DNA from: DASRJX01 sp035649235
Lineage (GTDB): Bacteria; Acidobacteriota; Polarisedimenticolia; Gp22-AA2
Reading direction: 5' to 3'
Length of the DNA: 19,964 nucleotides
Assembly: GCA_035649235.1 (NCBI GenBank)
Contig: DASRJX010000134.1
Span: 1-19,964, forward strand
The position numbers and the translations under genes are program-made. The number at the start of each line of letters is the position of its first letter. Positions within the stretch are counted from its first letter, which is position 1. Shown here piece by piece: positions 1-7,557 of the stretch. The notes under the pieces are model-generated. The model saw only the letters and a list, made by a program, of their open reading frames with translations, was not told the DNA's origin and did not search any database.

Positions 1-338
1 AGCGGCACGCGCGCCAACCGCTGGACGCGCAGGTAGCCGTCCGGCCGGACCTGGGTCACGACGTAGCCAGGCTCGTCCATGTGCGCCAGAAGCAGCCGGT
101 GCGGCTTCCCCGATCCGATCGTCACGCTGAGGTTGCCGAGATTGTCCTCGACCGGATGGGCCCAGGACGGAAGCGACGCGCGGATCGCCGCGCGCACGGC
201 GGATTCGTAGCCCGAGGCGCCCGCCGTCAGGACGAGGCGGCGCACTGCTTCTTTCGGTTCTGGTTCGGCGGCACGGACGGTGCCGCCGCTCAGCAGGAGA
301 AGCGCCGCGACGGCGGCCGCCGAGGAGGTCCGAGGCAT
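1..338 (-). CDS. Secreted M42-like aminopeptidase, N-terminal part (cut by window edge)
   Basis: Reading leftwards from an ATG at 338-336, the frame stays open to the window edge, giving about 112 residues of a longer protein. It begins with a signal peptide (MPRTSS, then an Ala/Leu-rich core ending near VRAAEP, residues ~1-24). It continues into the start of a cocatalytic metallopeptidase: a segment reading DNLGNLSV, then LLLAHMDEPGYVV, in which His-x-Asp matches the first metal-ligand region of M42 glutamyl aminopeptidases and endoglucanase-M homologues (typically AHMDEVGF). The family removes N-terminal residues from peptides. The signal sequence suggests action in the periplasm or outside the cell, whereas classical M42 enzymes are cytoplasmic. 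A TATCAT -10-like box lies 7 nt before the ATG. The gene is divergent from the penicillin-binding protein. M20 or M28 membership cannot be excluded because the rest of the active site is outside the window. Confidence 0.72.
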   Translation of the reverse strand, partial: MPRTSSAAAVAALLLLSGGTVRAAEPEPKEAVRRLVLTAGASGYESAVRAAIRASLPSWAHPVEDNLGNLSVTIGSGKPHRLLLAHMDEPGYVVTQVRPDGYLRVQRLARVP

Positions 339-345
339 GGCGCGG

Positions 346-351
346 ATGATA
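346..351 (-). promoter_or_regulatory. Putative -10 box (TATCAT) of the M42-like peptidase gene
   Basis: On the minus strand TATCAT matches 5 of 6 positions of TATAAT and ends 7 nt before the ATG at 338. Transcription would therefore start at or next to the start codon, giving a leaderless message. I see no convincing -35 element. Confidence 0.4.
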
Positions 352-426
352 CACTTGGTCGCCGTCCGCGAAGAGAGCGGCCCGCGGGCTCGGCTCCTCG
401 ACGGAGCCGGTTGCGGCCGGCGGCAC

Positions 427-432
427 GAGGAG
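427..432 (+). promoter_or_regulatory. Shine-Dalgarno GAGGAG fixing the PBP start
   Basis: GAGGAG ends 6 nt before ATG 439. It decides the start over the upstream in-frame ATG at 280. It is one of only two strong ribosome binding sites seen before genes in this window. Confidence 0.7.
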
Positions 433-438
433 TCATCG

Positions 439-2793
439 ATGGCGCACGCGGGGAACAGCGCGGGTGGTTTCCGGCGCCTGACCCTGGGGGCGCCGGTTCG
501 CCGGCTCCTGCTGCGCACGGCGCTCGCGCTGGCCGTGGTCGTGGCCGGCGCCTTCAGCATCGCCTTCATCGACGCCAACTGGCGGTTCGCCCGGCAGGGG
601 CCCGCCGCTCCGATCCGCCTGTATTCGGCCCCCTTCCTCCTCAAAGACGGCGTGGCGGTCAACCCGGCCGATCTCTCGGAGCGTCTGACGCGGCTCGGCT
701 ATCGCCGGATCGAGGGTCGTCCCCGCACCCCCGGCGAATTCTCCCAGCGCTTCCGCTCGTTCGAGATCGCCCTCAACCGCTTCGAGTATCCGGAGGGGGC
801 GATCGAGCCGACGACCGTGAGGGTGCGGGTCTCCTCCGGACACGTCACCAACGTCGAGGACGCCGAGACGGGGAGGAACCTCGAGTCGGCCCGCATCGAG
901 CCGGAGCCGCTCGGCGTGCTGTCGGGCGGCGCGCACGAGGATCGCGTCCCGGTGTCCGTCGCGGAGGTGCCGCTCGTGCTCAAGCAGGCGGTCATCGCCG
1001 TCGAGGACCGGCGCTTCCTGAGCCACCCCGGCGTGGATCTCAAGGGGATCCTGCGGGCTCTCTTCGCCAATCTGAAGAGCGGCGAGGTTGTCCAGGGCGG
1101 CAGCACCATCACGCAGCAGCTCGCGAAGAACCTCTATGAGGGGCACGAGTCCCGCACGCTGACCCGCAAGGTCTGGGAGACGATGGCGGCGCTGAGCCTC
1201 GAGATCGCCCACTCGAAGGACCAGATCCTGGAGCGCTACCTGAACGAGGTCTACCTGGCGCAACGGGGCCCGTTCGCGATCATCGGCGTCGGCGCGGCGG
1301 CACAGCACTACTTCGGCAAGGAGGCGCGCTATCTCGACCTGCCGGAGGCCGCGCTTCTGGCCGGCCTCATCCAGTCGCCGGGGCGCTACCACCCCTACCG
1401 CAATCCGACCGCGGCCCGCGAGCGACGCGACGTGGTCTTGGGGTTGATGCGTCAGGAGCAGATGATCCCGGAGAAGGAGTGCAAAGCGGCCGCGGCCGTG
1501 CCGCTCCGGCTGCGGCCCGAGCCGTCCAGCGATCCGCGGCAGGCCCCCTATTTCGACGATTTCATCCACGAGGCCCTGCGCCAGGAGGGCGTCAAGGAAG
1601 ACGCTTCGACGGCGGGCCTGCGCGTCTTCACCACGCTCGATCCGCTCCTGCAGGCGCGCGCCGAGGCCAGTCTGGAGGAGCGCCTCCGGTCGTACGAAAA
1701 GGGGTACCGCCACTTGAGGCCCATGCCCGGAGGCGAGCTGCAGGGGGCGCTCGTCGCCTTGAGGCCGGCGGACGGGGCGATCCTGGCGATGGTCGGGGGG
1801 CGGGACTACCAGCAGACTCAGTTCAACCGCGCCGTGCAGGCGCACCGCCAGCCGGGGTCCCTGTTCAAGCCGTTCGTCTACCTCGCCGGCCTGCGCGAGG
1901 CCCAGGAGGCGGGCGACAGCCGGTTCACCGCCGCGACCGTCCTCGACGACTCACCCCTGGAGATGGTGGTCGGCGGAAAGCCCTGGGCGCCGCACAACTT
2001 CGACGAGGAGTTCCGCGGCCCGGTGACGGCGCGCCAGGCGCTGGCCCATAGCCTGAACATCCCCACCATCCGTGCGGCGGAGGACATCGGACTCAAAGAG
2101 GTTGTGCGAACGGCTCGTCGCTGCGGCATCGAGGGAGAGATGCAGCCGGTCCCCTCGCTCGCCCTGGGAACCTTCGAGGTCACGCCGCTCGAAATCGCCT
2201 CGGCCTTCGGCACCTTCGCCAACCTCGGCGAGAGGGTCGAGCCGCACGGCATCGCGGCGATCGTGGACGGCCAAGGGCGGGTCCGGTCCGAGGAGCCGCA
2301 GACGCATCGCGTCACCACACCCCAGGCGGCCTACCTGACGCTCGATCTGATGCGGGACGTGCTGCGCTATGGCACCGGCGCCTCGGCCTCCGGGTACGGG
2401 ATCGAGGCGGATCTCGCCGGCAAGACCGGGACGACCGACGAAGGGCGCGACGCCTGGTTCGTTGGATTCAGCCCGGACGTCCTGGCGCTCGTCTGGGTCG
2501 GGTTCGACAACAACCGGCCGCTCCGGCTGGGAGGGTCGACGCTCGCGCTGCCCATCTGGGCCGATTTCATGGCGCGCGCCGGGCTGGATCATTCCCTGCG
2601 CTGGGACGAGCCGGAGGGGATCGTGCACGTCGAGGTCGATCCGACGACCGGCAAGCTCGCGACCTGGCGCTGTCCGGAATCGATCGAGGAGATGTTCATC
2701 GAGGGGACGGAGCCGGTCGAGCAGTGCGAGCACGGCAATGGCTTCACGTCCTGGGCCAAGCGGCTCTTCGGCTGGCTGCGCCGTCAGCCCTGA
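439..2793 (+). CDS. Class A penicillin-binding protein, PBP1B-like (transglycosylase/transpeptidase)
   Basis: Bifunctional peptidoglycan synthase of 784 residues that polymerises lipid II and cross-links the glycan strands, acting in the periplasm from a single inner-membrane anchor. The order is a short basic cytoplasmic tail, a transmembrane helix (~23-45), a UB2H-like segment (~60-150), a glycosyltransferase-51 domain with VIAVEDRRF (catalytic Glu189) and QGGSTITQQ (219-227), and a penicillin-binding transpeptidase domain. The latter has SLFK (Ser474, Lys477), SLN (538-540) and KTG (662-664), so both activities look intact. The frame is open back to 280, but ATG 439 is chosen because GAGGAG lies 6 nt upstream and the residues before it do not resemble a protein. 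The UB2H-like region suggests regulation by an outer-membrane lipoprotein, as for E. coli PBP1B; that is inference. It is convergent with the propeller gene, 40 bp away. Confidence 0.95.
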   Translation: MAHAGNSAGGFRRLTLGAPVRRLLLRTALALAVVVAGAFSIAFIDANWRFARQGPAAPIRLYSAPFLLKDGVAVNPADLSERLTRLGYRRIEGRPRTPGEFSQRFRSFEIALNRFEYPEGAIEPTTVRVRVSSGHVTNVEDAETGRNLESARIEPEPLGVLSGGAHEDRVPVSVAEVPLVLKQAVIAVEDRRFLSHPGVDLKGILRALFANLKSGEVVQGGSTITQQLAKNLYEGHESRTLTRKVWETMAALSLEIAHSKDQILERYLNEVYLAQRGPFAIIGVGAAAQHYFGKEARYLDLPEAALLAGLIQSPGRYHPYRNPTAARERRDVVLGLMRQEQMIPEKECKAAAAVPLRLRPEPSSDPRQAPYFDDFIHEALRQEGVKEDASTAGLRVFTTLDPLLQARAEASLEERLRSYEKGYRHLRPMPGGELQGALVALRPADGAILAMVGGRDYQQTQFNRAVQAHRQPGSLFKPFVYLAGLREAQEAGDSRFTAATVLDDSPLEMVVGGKPWAPHNFDEEFRGPVTARQALAHSLNIPTIRAAEDIGLKEVVRTARRCGIEGEMQPVPSLALGTFEVTPLEIASAFGTFANLGERVEPHGIAAIVDGQGRVRSEEPQTHRVTTPQAAYLTLDLMRDVLRYGTGASASGYGIEADLAGKTGTTDEGRDAWFVGFSPDVLALVWVGFDNNRPLRLGGSTLALPIWADFMARAGLDHSLRWDEPEGIVHVEVDPTTGKLATWRCPESIEEMFIEGTEPVEQCEHGNGFTSWAKRLFGWLRRQP

Positions 2794-2839
2794 CCCTCCG
2801 CGGCATCGGCGGCTGCGTCCCCGGGACGTGCCGTCAGGG
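2788..2839. repeat. Inverted repeat carrying the stop codons of two convergent genes
   Basis: CCCTGAC (2788-2794) and its reverse complement GTCAGGG (2833-2839) flank the 40-bp gap between the PBP and the propeller gene. Each arm contains one gene's TGA stop. It could fold in both transcripts, but the loop is long and no T-tract follows, so a terminator role is only possible. Confidence 0.35.
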
Positions 2840-5077
2840 AACGTCGACCACGGCCCGTCCCGATCCGGTGTTGCCGGCCGCGTCCATCGTGCGCACCACG
2901 ACGCTGTGCTCTCCCGGGGCGGGCAGGGGCAGGGAGAGATCGTAGGACTCCCGAAGTCCGTCGCTGAGGCCGTCGACCGGCCGGGCCAGCAGCCAGTCCC
3001 CCGCGTCGACCGAGTACGCCGCCTCGCGCACGATGCTGAAGTCGTCGCTGGTCGCGAAGGTGAGCCTCAGACCGCCCTTGTCCACCTGCGCCTTGAGGCG
3101 CTCGACGCGCGGCGGCGTCGTGTCGACGTCGAAGGGAGCCGAGACCCTCTCCGTGGTCAGGGCCTGTCCCTCTGGATTCGAGGGGGAATCGCTCGCGACG
3201 ATGCGAACCAGGTAGGTGCCGTCCGGCAGGGCGGCACCATCGAACGTCACGAAATCCTCGTCGATGCGGCGGCGCGCCATCTTCCAGGTCTTCTCATCGA
3301 TGGCCCGGTACTGCACGTCGAACACCAGGTCGTCCTCGTTCGGATCGACCACCTGCCAGGTGATGCTGCGGGCGCCGGGGTCGAATCCGCGCCGCGCCTG
3401 CGGTCGTGGCCGGCGGCGGGTCCCGGGATCGCCGTCAGTACCGGCCGGCTTCCCCTCCTGCCCCTGGCCCACCGGCGGCGCCGGCATCGCCTGCATCGAA
3501 ACGCCAGGCGGCAGCACCTCGACCTTGCGGAATTCGGGAGGCAGGTTTTTCTGCATGTAGACGACGGAGACCTCGCGCAATTCCGGAGTGCGGGACGGCT
3601 CGCTCGTCTTCAGCTTGGCACGCCATTGAAGGAAGCGAGCCGAGGGCGCATCGAGGGGCGATCCGAGCGGGTCGTCCGCCTCCTTCCCCCAGTCGGACCA
3701 GGTGCGGTCGGGGTCTTCCGTGTTGCCGCTGCGCGCCTGGATCGTCACGGACGTCCCGGACGGCGCGTCCGCCCTCCAGGCCACGCGGCCCCAGGTCGCG
3801 AAGGACTGGGCGTCGAACACCCTCGACTCGAAGGAGCCGGACGGGGCATGCCCCGATCGGAGGACTGATACGCTTCCCAGGTTGCTGCCGCCCACGATCA
3901 CGTCGTCCGGCTTCCCCGCGCCCGAAGGCCTCCTGAGAAGCGCCGTCACCTGGGACGAATCGGAACGCGCGATCTCGCTGACGCCGCCTTTCGCGTCGAG
4001 GAGGTAGATGCGACCCTGGTGGCTGGCCCCCATCAGGAGCTCACCACCCGCGGAGATCGCCAGGCTCAGGATCGATTCCTGGGACCCCGACCAGACCTCG
4101 CGGGCGTAGCCATCGGGAGAGATCGCCAGCACCTTCCCCTCCACGCTGAGCGGGGGGCGTGCCTCGGGGGGGCCGCCCTGCGAACTCCCCTCCTGCGCCG
4201 GCGGCTGGCTGGAAGCGCCTCCTTCGCTGCTTTCTCCCCCGGGAGCCGGCGGCTGGGACTGCGCCGGCCGCGAAGGCTGCGGGCGCGGGCCGCGGCCCGA
4301 TTCTCCGCCGACGGCCGCGTACACGAGTCCATCGGGCGCGAGCGCCAGGGCCGTCACCTCGCTCAACGGGGCGTCGTACATCACCGTCCCGCGGCCGTCG
4401 CGGTTGATCCGGAAGATCAGTCCGTGGCCGTCGGTTCCGGCCAGCAGGTCGCCGCGCGCATCAAGTGCCAGGCTCCGGACATGCGTCTCGGCGCTGTCGT
4501 ACAGGACCTTGCTGCGGCCCGTCGCGTCGATCTTCAGCACCCGCCCCTCCGTGCCCGTCGCGGCGATGAGATCACCCTGGCGGTCGAACAGCAACGCCCA
4601 GATGTATTCCTCGCCGGTCTCGCAGACCCAGACCTGCTTGCCGTCGGGCGCTATCTTGTAAATCCGTCCGCCGGGCACCGTGCCGGCATAGAGGAACCCG
4701 GACGCGTCCACGGCCAACGACTGCACCTCCGGCTCCTCGACCTTGAAGAACCGCTCCCCGGAACCCTTCGCGTCGATGCGGTAGACCACGCCCTCGTTGC
4801 CGCCGGAGACGTAGATCGGCCCCCGTTCGCCGGCCGACACCGACCATACGTAGGGCTGCTCTGGCTCGAACAGCCGCTCCAGGCGCGCTCCGAGCCGGAC
4901 GGGGCCCTCGGCTGTCAGCGCCACGCCATGCGGCTCGCCCTGCTCGAAGTCGACCCGCTCGCGCTGCTTCCACGATCGGGCGCCGACGGCGTGCACGGGG
5001 GACGTGGACAGGATCAACACCAGGCCGAGCAGGATCGCCGCGGCCGCGGATGGGAGGCACCGCCGGTACCCGTTCAT
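2834..5077 (-). CDS. Secreted beta-propeller protein with C-terminal Ig/FnIII-like domains
   Basis: A 747-residue exported protein of unknown function. Residues 1-30 are a signal peptide ending in SPVHA. Residues ~45-430 hold about seven repeats of the type 'V-x-S-L-A-x-D-x-x-G-x-L-Y-A-G-T-x-x-G-x-I-Y-x-I-D', each roughly 40-45 residues, which is the pattern of NHL- or PQQ-like propeller blades. A Pro/Gln/Gly/Ser-rich linker (~265-315) interrupts the blades. After the propeller come a beta-rich region and at least one fibronectin/Ig-like domain; the phrase DTTPPRVERL opens the last one. No catalytic motif is visible, so a binding or scaffold role is likeliest. Its ATG overlaps the stop of the S55 peptidase gene (ATGA, 5074-5077), so the two are probably translated together and may form a complex. 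The call rests on repeat pattern, not on a recognised ortholog. Confidence 0.82.
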   Translation of the reverse strand: MNGYRRCLPSAAAAILLGLVLILSTSPVHAVGARSWKQRERVDFEQGEPHGVALTAEGPVRLGARLERLFEPEQPYVWSVSAGERGPIYVSGGNEGVVYRIDAKGSGERFFKVEEPEVQSLAVDASGFLYAGTVPGGRIYKIAPDGKQVWVCETGEEYIWALLFDRQGDLIAATGTEGRVLKIDATGRSKVLYDSAETHVRSLALDARGDLLAGTDGHGLIFRINRDGRGTVMYDAPLSEVTALALAPDGLVYAAVGGESGRGPRPQPSRPAQSQPPAPGGESSEGGASSQPPAQEGSSQGGPPEARPPLSVEGKVLAISPDGYAREVWSGSQESILSLAISAGGELLMGASHQGRIYLLDAKGGVSEIARSDSSQVTALLRRPSGAGKPDDVIVGGSNLGSVSVLRSGHAPSGSFESRVFDAQSFATWGRVAWRADAPSGTSVTIQARSGNTEDPDRTWSDWGKEADDPLGSPLDAPSARFLQWRAKLKTSEPSRTPELREVSVVYMQKNLPPEFRKVEVLPPGVSMQAMPAPPVGQGQEGKPAGTDGDPGTRRRPRPQARRGFDPGARSITWQVVDPNEDDLVFDVQYRAIDEKTWKMARRRIDEDFVTFDGAALPDGTYLVRIVASDSPSNPEGQALTTERVSAPFDVDTTPPRVERLKAQVDKGGLRLTFATSDDFSIVREAAYSVDAGDWLLARPVDGLSDGLRESYDLSLPLPAPGEHSVVVRTMDAAGNTGSGRAVVDVP

Positions 5078-6945
5078 TTGACCTTCAGGGAGATGCGGCG
5101 CAGTCCGGCCACCACGATGTCGAGGTCCCTCGACTGCTCCAGCACCGGGGCCTCGGCGAGGAGCGTGGCGTCGGCGTTGAGCCGCGGGTTGTTGAAGACG
5201 TTGAAGATCGACAAGGGCAGCTCCGGCAGCAACTCGCTGCGCACGATCGCCGAGGGGACGCGGCGGGCGGCCCGGAGATAGAGCGCCTGGCTGCTCCGCT
5301 GCCGGCTGACGATGCGGATGATGTCCTTCAGATCCGCCGCCTGCTGGAGCTGCCGCTCGCGCACGCGGCGATCCACGCCCTCGATGGTCGAGCCACCCGC
5401 CACGATGATCTGCAACTCGCCGGCCGGCGTGTCCTCTGGCAGGGAGACATCGAAGCTGACGGTGCGGTCCGGGCCGCGGAACGGCTGGAGAACGGCGTCG
5501 ACGCGGAACGTCTCCCCCGCCTTCACCTCGGTGCGCGAGGCGCTGACCGAGGTCAGGTTCGCCACCTGGGCCGGGTCGAGGAGGTCGATGTCGGCCACGG
5601 CGGACCGGATCGGCGGGTCGACGAAGGGATTGTTGTAGAGCAGCCCGAGCAGGCCGCCGGCATCGTTGGCCGCCAGCGTGTGCACCGGCTGGGCCGGGTT
5701 GGTCCCGGAATAGAGCGACTCGTAGGTCACCTCGGGGTATCCGGCGAGGGCGATCCGGTAGCGCAGCGAGAGGGTGGCGTCGGCGTCGAACTCCGTCGTG
5801 CGCACCAGGGAGTTGGCCGTCGTCAGCGCCACGATCACGGGCGCCCAGGATCGGTCGCGCACCACGTCGTAATGGAACTCCCGCTGGGCGGCGCCCGAGC
5901 GGACGCGCACGGTCAGAGGCAACGTGGGCGGCACCCGCCCCACCTCCCCCACGATGGCCGTCAGACGATCCTCGATGATGGTGCCGATCGGGGCGGTGGC
6001 GTTCGCGATCTTGAACGACGCCGCATCCGACGCGAACGTCAGCACGACCTGGGCCTGCGTCATCGGCAGCTCGACTCCGCCCAGCCCCAGCATCGGATGT
6101 CCGAAGGCGAAGACCCGATTGCCGTCGACATGGGTCAGCGTCCCGATGCCGACGAGGTTCAGGTCGCCGGTCGCGAGCGCGCCCCCGATCGCCGTGCCCG
6201 GGAGGAGAGGCAACGGGGTGGTGAGTTCCGAGGAGCCCACGGCGCCGCCGCCGGCGCCCGGCGACAGCCCCATGATCTCGAAGGCCGGCGCATAGTAACG
6301 GAGCACCTCCGGATCGCAGCCGGAGCAGACGAGCGGCGTGCCGATCGGCTGCAGCCCGGTGAATCCCGAAGCGGCCGCCGCGAGGCCGGGTGGCGGAGCC
6401 GGTGCTGTGGATCGATCCGCGCCGCTGCGGAGCCAGGCCAGCAGGTCCCCGGCGGGGTCCTTGCCGCGCGCCCTCGGTTTCTTCGGCTCGCCGCGACCGA
6501 CCAGCTTCACCATCTCCCCGATCGGAGTGATGCCGGCGATCGGCTCCTTGGCGAACGATCCGATGCGGTACGAGACGGCGCCGACCAGCTTCCCGTCGAC
6601 GTAGACCGGGCTGCCGCTCATCCCCGCGACGACTCCGGTGAATTCAACCCTCTCTCCCGTGAGGCGGGCGAGGATCATGTCCTGCTGGGGACCGATGGCG
6701 TTCTTGAGCACGCCGAGGAACTCGACGCCGAACTCCTCCACGCGATCGGAGTCGAAGACGGTGCGCGCCACCCCCGTCATGCCCGGACGGATGGCGCTGA
6801 CGGGCAGGAACTCGATCGGCTGTGGCGTCGGCACCTCCTGGGTCGCTGGCGGCGACTGGCTCGCGGCGGCGTACGTGTCCGGATGGGCCAGAGAGGTCAG
6901 CAGAACGACGAGGACCAGCGGGAGCGCTCGCACGAGGGGTCTCAA
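5074..6945 (-). CDS. SpoIVB-like serine peptidase (S55 family), exported
   Basis: 623 residues. An N-terminal signal peptide or anchor (residues 1-26, LPLVLVVLLTSLA) precedes LPVSAIRPGMTGVARTVF and then GMSGSPVYVDG (Ser112), the serine-nucleophile signature of SpoIVB peptidases. Residues ~270-290 read GTLTHVDGNRVFAFGHPM (His283), which resembles the histidine segment of the same family (GALGHG in SpoIVB). The nucleophile precedes the histidine, the reverse of SpoIVB. SpoIVB is a signalling protease in sporulation; homologues in non-sporulating phyla have no settled role. The C-terminal half (~380-623) is beta-rich with no motif I recognise. It overlaps the upstream small gene by ATGA (6942-6945) and the downstream propeller gene by ATGA (5074-5077), which points to one operon and a shared function in the cell envelope. 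Confidence 0.85.
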   Translation of the reverse strand: MRPLVRALPLVLVVLLTSLAHPDTYAAASQSPPATQEVPTPQPIEFLPVSAIRPGMTGVARTVFDSDRVEEFGVEFLGVLKNAIGPQQDMILARLTGERVEFTGVVAGMSGSPVYVDGKLVGAVSYRIGSFAKEPIAGITPIGEMVKLVGRGEPKKPRARGKDPAGDLLAWLRSGADRSTAPAPPPGLAAAASGFTGLQPIGTPLVCSGCDPEVLRYYAPAFEIMGLSPGAGGGAVGSSELTTPLPLLPGTAIGGALATGDLNLVGIGTLTHVDGNRVFAFGHPMLGLGGVELPMTQAQVVLTFASDAASFKIANATAPIGTIIEDRLTAIVGEVGRVPPTLPLTVRVRSGAAQREFHYDVVRDRSWAPVIVALTTANSLVRTTEFDADATLSLRYRIALAGYPEVTYESLYSGTNPAQPVHTLAANDAGGLLGLLYNNPFVDPPIRSAVADIDLLDPAQVANLTSVSASRTEVKAGETFRVDAVLQPFRGPDRTVSFDVSLPEDTPAGELQIIVAGGSTIEGVDRRVRERQLQQAADLKDIIRIVSRQRSSQALYLRAARRVPSAIVRSELLPELPLSIFNVFNNPRLNADATLLAEAPVLEQSRDLDIVVAGLRRISLKVK

Positions 6946-7454
6946 TCCTGTCCCTTGCGCTTCAGCCCCGCCTTGATCGCCTCAACGATGAAATTCTGCA
7001 TGGACGGCGGCTCGTTCTTCACCGCGGTATAGACGAGACAGGGCAGTTTCAGGGAGATCTGGATGCCCTCGTCCCGCAGCGTATCGAGCCAGCGGGAGAA
7101 CTCCTCCCACGACGTCCAGGTCATTTTCTCGATGGCCCCCTTGGCGTAGAGCTCGACGAGCTCCAGGTCGTCCTTCAGGCGGAAGATGACGTCCTCGGGG
7201 GAGCAGTCCTTGAAGTCGCTGTAGGCGAAGAATTTCACTTCACCCGCCGTCTGGCCTTTCCCTTTGATGCTGATCTCCGGCTGTTTGTTGCAGCGGAGCA
7301 TGATGTAGTCGTCGCGGCCGGCGAAATGGAATCCAAGGATGGGGTCCGTGGTGTGATCGCCGTCGCTGGGAGTCTTGAGAGCGCGGTAGACTCTGCGTGC
7401 GACCTGCTCGTTCGTCCTATACGTCCCCGCCTGCTTCGCTAGTCGCTTGTGCAC
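6942..7454 (-). CDS. Small protein with ribbon-helix-helix-like C-terminus; first gene of the S55 operon
   Basis: 170 residues from a GTG at 7454 (VHKRLAKQAG). The frame stays open to 7685, but the extension is low-complexity and would run through the probable promoter, so GTG is preferred; the start is not certain. I recognise no full-length family. The last ~38 residues read ISLKLPCLVYTAVKNE, then PSMQNFIVEAIKAGLKRK. The succession strand, helix, turn, helix ending in basic residues is what ribbon-helix-helix DNA-binding domains look like. The body (residues 1-130) is mixed alpha/beta with no signal peptide, so it is probably cytoplasmic. Its stop overlaps the start of the S55 peptidase (ATGA). 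It could be the operon's autoregulator, which is inference; alternatively it is an uncharacterised cytoplasmic protein whose tail only resembles that fold. Confidence 0.68.
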   Translation of the reverse strand: MHKRLAKQAGTYRTNEQVARRVYRALKTPSDGDHTTDPILGFHFAGRDDYIMLRCNKQPEISIKGKGQTAGEVKFFAYSDFKDCSPEDVIFRLKDDLELVELYAKGAIEKMTWTSWEEFSRWLDTLRDEGIQISLKLPCLVYTAVKNEPPSMQNFIVEAIKAGLKRKGQD

Positions 7455-7460
7455 GCTGCG

Positions 7461-7469
7461 AATATAGCA
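7461..7469 (-). promoter_or_regulatory. Extended -10 promoter (TGCTATATT) of the S55 operon
   Basis: On the minus strand TGCTATATT has the TGn extension plus a 5-of-6 match to TATAAT. It ends 6 nt before the GTG at 7454, so the transcript would begin at the start codon. Almost the same element (TGCTATACT) precedes the minus-strand gene at 11074. Confidence 0.55.
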
Positions 7470-7521
7470 TACGGGTCGCGGCGCCCATTGGAGAAATCTC
7501 CGCCCGGAGCCTTCTTCCCAC

Positions 7522-7550
7522 TTGAGACGGAGCGACTTTCGCCGTATCTG
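7522..7550 (+). promoter_or_regulatory. -35/-10 promoter of the HExxH protein gene
   Basis: TTGAGA (7522-7527), a 17-nt spacer and TATCTG (7545-7550) end 7 nt before ATG 7558. The expected transcription start falls at the ATG and no Shine-Dalgarno is present. It lies in a 103-bp divergent intergenic region shared with the S55 operon promoter. Confidence 0.5.
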
Positions 7551-7557
7551 AACGCCT

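Noticed and set aside
5050..7032. Long plus-strand open frame (660 codons) opposite the S55 operon
   Set aside because: It is antisense to genes with clear motifs and its translation is Arg/Gly/Asp-rich without domains, a usual effect of high GC on the opposite strand.
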